Assembly: GCA_029834535.1 (NCBI GenBank)
Contig: JAQMWT010000546.1
Location: forward strand, 124,001 to 188,000
Direction of reading: 5' to 3'
Source of the DNA: Chrysophaeum taylorii
Taxonomy: Eukaryota; Sar; Pelagophyceae; Pelagomonadales; Pelagomonadaceae
Length of the DNA stretch: 64,000 bases
The stretch's first letter is position 1. Every line of letters begins with the position of its first letter. Positions 61,850 to 64,000 of this stretch are shown in pieces. Below the pieces are notes generated by a model, which was given only the letters and a program-made list of their open reading frames with translations, was not told the origin of the DNA and ran no database searches. The position numbers and the translations under genes are program-made.

Positions 61850-62537
61850 CCGCGAACGGACCGCCTTCTGACGACCGCCCTGCGTCACCCATTCGTCCAA
61901 CCGTGGTCGTCGTCACGGCACCCTAAGCAAGGAACACCAAAGGGCGTCGTTCCCGGCAGCCAGGGCAGTGTCCCTCGCTCGAGTACGCCGCGCACCGTGT
62001 CCTGTGTCGGGGTTAATTTTTGTCCCCAAAAGCAATGCAAGGAAGCATCTTGGTGCTCTCGGACGAAGCGAGCAGACGCTGCTGCGCCTGGTGAACTGGT
62101 AACGGTTCGTCGCCGCACTGGAGTAGAGGCCGAGGGTGGCGACGGGGCGTCTTTATGTAGCAAATCTTGATGGCCGCAGTGTGGATAGACAATGGCAGAG
62201 CGTTTACTCGAGGAGTACGCGCAACTTGGAGACAAAAACCGTGTCTCGTGCGGCGTGGCCTCGGCGCTCGGCATCGCGCGGAATGGCGTGGCCGGACGGG
62301 CTCGGATGTAGGCGCCGTTGGTGATGTGATGGCAAGAAGTCTCCGAAAAGGCAATGATCGTACGGACCAGGCCGGCATCGGTGACACCGCACAGGTCAGC
62401 GCACCCGTAAGCAACCGCAGACCGCGCGCCAACGTTGTCCGCCACACACGTCAACAAGACGAACGTTCAACGACTCTCTTGTCGTGGCGAGCTTGTGGTG
62501 ACGAGTTCTCATCAGGGCTAACCAGTCTCGAGTTGTG
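61850..62537. other. Intergenic region
   Basis: No supported gene. Minus-strand frames across 61885-62457 are Cys/Ser-rich and lack recognisable motifs. Confidence 0.4.
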
Positions 62538-64000
62538 ATGCTCAGCTGCTTGGTCCTCTTGTCGTTCAGCGCTGCTAAGGGCTGCTTGATTGAGTACCTC
62601 GACTTCTACTCGAACAGCAACGGCTACATCATCCTCCCGTCTACCTCGAACATCAAGGCAGTGTCCTTGTGGTTCGCCGCTTACAACGATGGCGGTGACT
62701 CGTTGGAGTACATCTTAGATGCGACGTCAGGCCTGTCGTACGGCTGGTTCGGCTTTCTCGGCCTTCCAACGGTAGATTACGGTGAGGACTGGGTGACGCG
62801 ATACGACGACGGCGTTCAAGTTTCTGTTGGGAAGAGCTTTGCGTCATTTAGTAATGCCACATCGGAAGCTTCTTCACCGTTCGCTCATCTCTACCTCGAG
62901 GCCAGCACCACCTTCACCGACGACATTTACTTTTTCGCTGGGCTTGAGTCCGACGAATACCTTCCGGGAAAGTTCATCGCCGTCGACCTCTGGTCATCCA
63001 GCCTGTCTGCAAACGAGATCAAGGAGATAGCGACTGGAGCCACCGGCAATGAGTCCAAGCATATAGCTAGGTACGCGGCGGCGACGGTCCTGGATTATGT
63101 ATATGGCGATTACACGGTTGGCACGCTCTCGGATGACGATATAGGCGTCCCTGACTGCATCATTGAGTGGCCAACAACCGCGCCTACTGCCTCACCACCT
63201 ACTGTATTGCCGTCCTCGATTCCCTCGAGCACGCCGAGTGGGTGTCCAAGTAGCCTTCCCCCTCCTCCACCTCCTCATCGTCCTTCGGCGTCCCCGAGCA
63301 GCCAGCCGACCGAAGCACCCAGCAACTATCCGTCGGCTGAGCCTTCAGCTACGCCCTCGGCAAGCCCGTTGAAAGAGCCCACCTCAGCACCAGCACCTTT
63401 GCCTACGTCGTTGCCAAGTGCTCGACCGAGCGCTCGACCAAGCGCCCCGCCCTCTCATGACCCCACGACTGGCTCTACTTCTGTGCCGAGTATGATGCCC
63501 TTGCGACAGCCAAGCTCGTTGCCGACTGTGGGACCCTCGCCCATTCCTGCATCAATTCCAACGTCAACACCATCCTTTCTCCCCTCGACCGTGCCGAGTG
63601 CGCGTCCGACATTGGCGCCGTCGACATCGCCGAGCAGTGCGCCGATCCCTCCGCCCTCGAGCGAACCGTCCGTCGCACCATCTCTCACCCCAGTAGCGGT
63701 GCCATCTTTCACACCTCGTTCTGAACCTTCGTATGATCCAACCGAAGTACCGACCACGAGGCCGACGGCCGTGCCATCTACGCTCCCCGTAAGCAAACCG
63801 ACTTCCGTGCCATCATGGAGTCCCACAAGGCAGCCAACTCTCGATCCAAGTTCGGTGCCCTCATCGAGGCCGGCCCCGATTCCGTCGGTGAACCCCTGGC
63901 CTCTCCCCACGTCCGCGCCGACAGGAAAACCATCATCATTGCCATCGACGCTACCACACAGTAACCCGACATCTACTCCCTCTGGCCAGCCATCGGCTGC
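62538..64000 (+). CDS. Secreted protein with PSxxPS repeat tail, truncated by the window edge
   Basis: The ATG at 62538 starts a signal peptide (MLSCLVLLSFSAAKG) and an N-terminal domain of about 190 residues with a concanavalin/LamG-like feel (NGYIILPSTSNIKAVSLWFA, FIAVDLWSSSLSANEIKEI). It is followed from about 63170 by a long repeat of PSxxPS/PTxxPS tetrapeptides with no stop before 64000. Pro-Ser/Thr repeats of this type are frequent in cell-surface or wall proteins of ochrophyte algae and are probably heavily O-glycosylated. Opposite-strand frames with Gly/Val-rich translations are shadows of this repeat. The C-terminus lies outside the window. Confidence 0.8.
   Translation, partial: MLSCLVLLSFSAAKGCLIEYLDFYSNSNGYIILPSTSNIKAVSLWFAAYNDGGDSLEYILDATSGLSYGWFGFLGLPTVDYGEDWVTRYDDGVQVSVGKSFASFSNATSEASSPFAHLYLEASTTFTDDIYFFAGLESDEYLPGKFIAVDLWSSSLSANEIKEIATGATGNESKHIARYAAATVLDYVYGDYTVGTLSDDDIGVPDCIIEWPTTAPTASPPTVLPSSIPSSTPSGCPSSLPPPPPPHRPSASPSSQPTEAPSNYPSAEPSATPSASPLKEPTSAPAPLPTSLPSARPSARPSAPPSHDPTTGSTSVPSMMPLRQPSSLPTVGPSPIPASIPTSTPSFLPSTVPSARPTLAPSTSPSSAPIPPPSSEPSVAPSLTPVAVPSFTPRSEPSYDPTEVPTTRPTAVPSTLPVSKPTSVPSWSPTRQPTLDPSSVPSSRPAPIPSVNPWPLPTSAPTGKPSSLPSTLPHSNPTSTPSGQPSA

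Noticed and set aside
63455-63972. Minus-strand Gly/Val/Asp-rich frame at the right edge.
   Set aside because: It is the antisense of the PSxxPS repeat; repetitive Pro-Ser coding always yields such a shadow.

Overview
This window is nuclear DNA of a eukaryote, most likely a photosynthetic stramenopile (ochrophyte alga). Four things point there: (1) GC-rich, tightly packed genes cut by very small introns, mostly 33-60 nt; (2) nucleus-encoded plastid proteins (a THF1/Psb29-like protein and a serine acetyltransferase) whose N-termini look like the signal-peptide-plus-phenylalanine presequences of red-lineage secondary plastids; (3) a mitochondrial-type HslV protease; (4) a secreted protein with a long Pro-Ser-x-x-Pro-Ser repeat tail at the right edge. 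I cannot name the species.

Layout. 0-26 kb is mostly housekeeping sequence: RPS5, HslV, a plastid TPR-like protein, a coiled-coil protein, a Q/P-rich protein, a DUF899 protein, a four-span membrane protein, a repetitive coiled-coil protein, TSR2, a TBC1D5-like Rab GAP, a TPP1/sedolisin peptidase, an NRDE2 homologue, THF1, a selenocysteine tRNA candidate and an F-box/SPRY/membrane protein. A fold-back element (12.3-12.9 kb) and a decayed PIF1-type helicase (18.1-18.7 kb) sit among them. 26.2-31 kb is one gene with a near-perfect 411-bp tandem array.

31-39.7 kb is a transposon-rich block. It holds a second helicase relic, a minisatellite, a Ty3/gypsy-type LTR retrotransposon (32.6-39.0 kb) whose polyprotein carries a cytosine-5 DNA methyltransferase domain upstream of reverse transcriptase, and a 255-bp TA-flanked MITE. 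39.7-43.2 kb holds cysteinyl-tRNA synthetase and a plastid serine acetyltransferase, both in cysteine metabolism.

43.2-56.8 kb is the most unusual part. All genes are on the minus strand: an intron-containing Fanzor (TnpB-like RuvC nuclease) with a nuclear-localisation-like N-terminus, preceded by a very large spliced gene encoding serial ubiquitin-protease-like modules plus a Ulp1/C48-like protease signature, and then a Lys-rich membrane protein. A half copy of the fold-back element lies just outside (56.9-57.3 kb). 57.5-64 kb holds an FCP1-type phosphatase, a poorly resolved 2.3-kb stretch, a possible zinc-ribbon gene and the truncated PSxxPS-repeat surface protein.

Splice sites were inferred by eye from reading frame and family alignment from memory. 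No searches or alignments were run.
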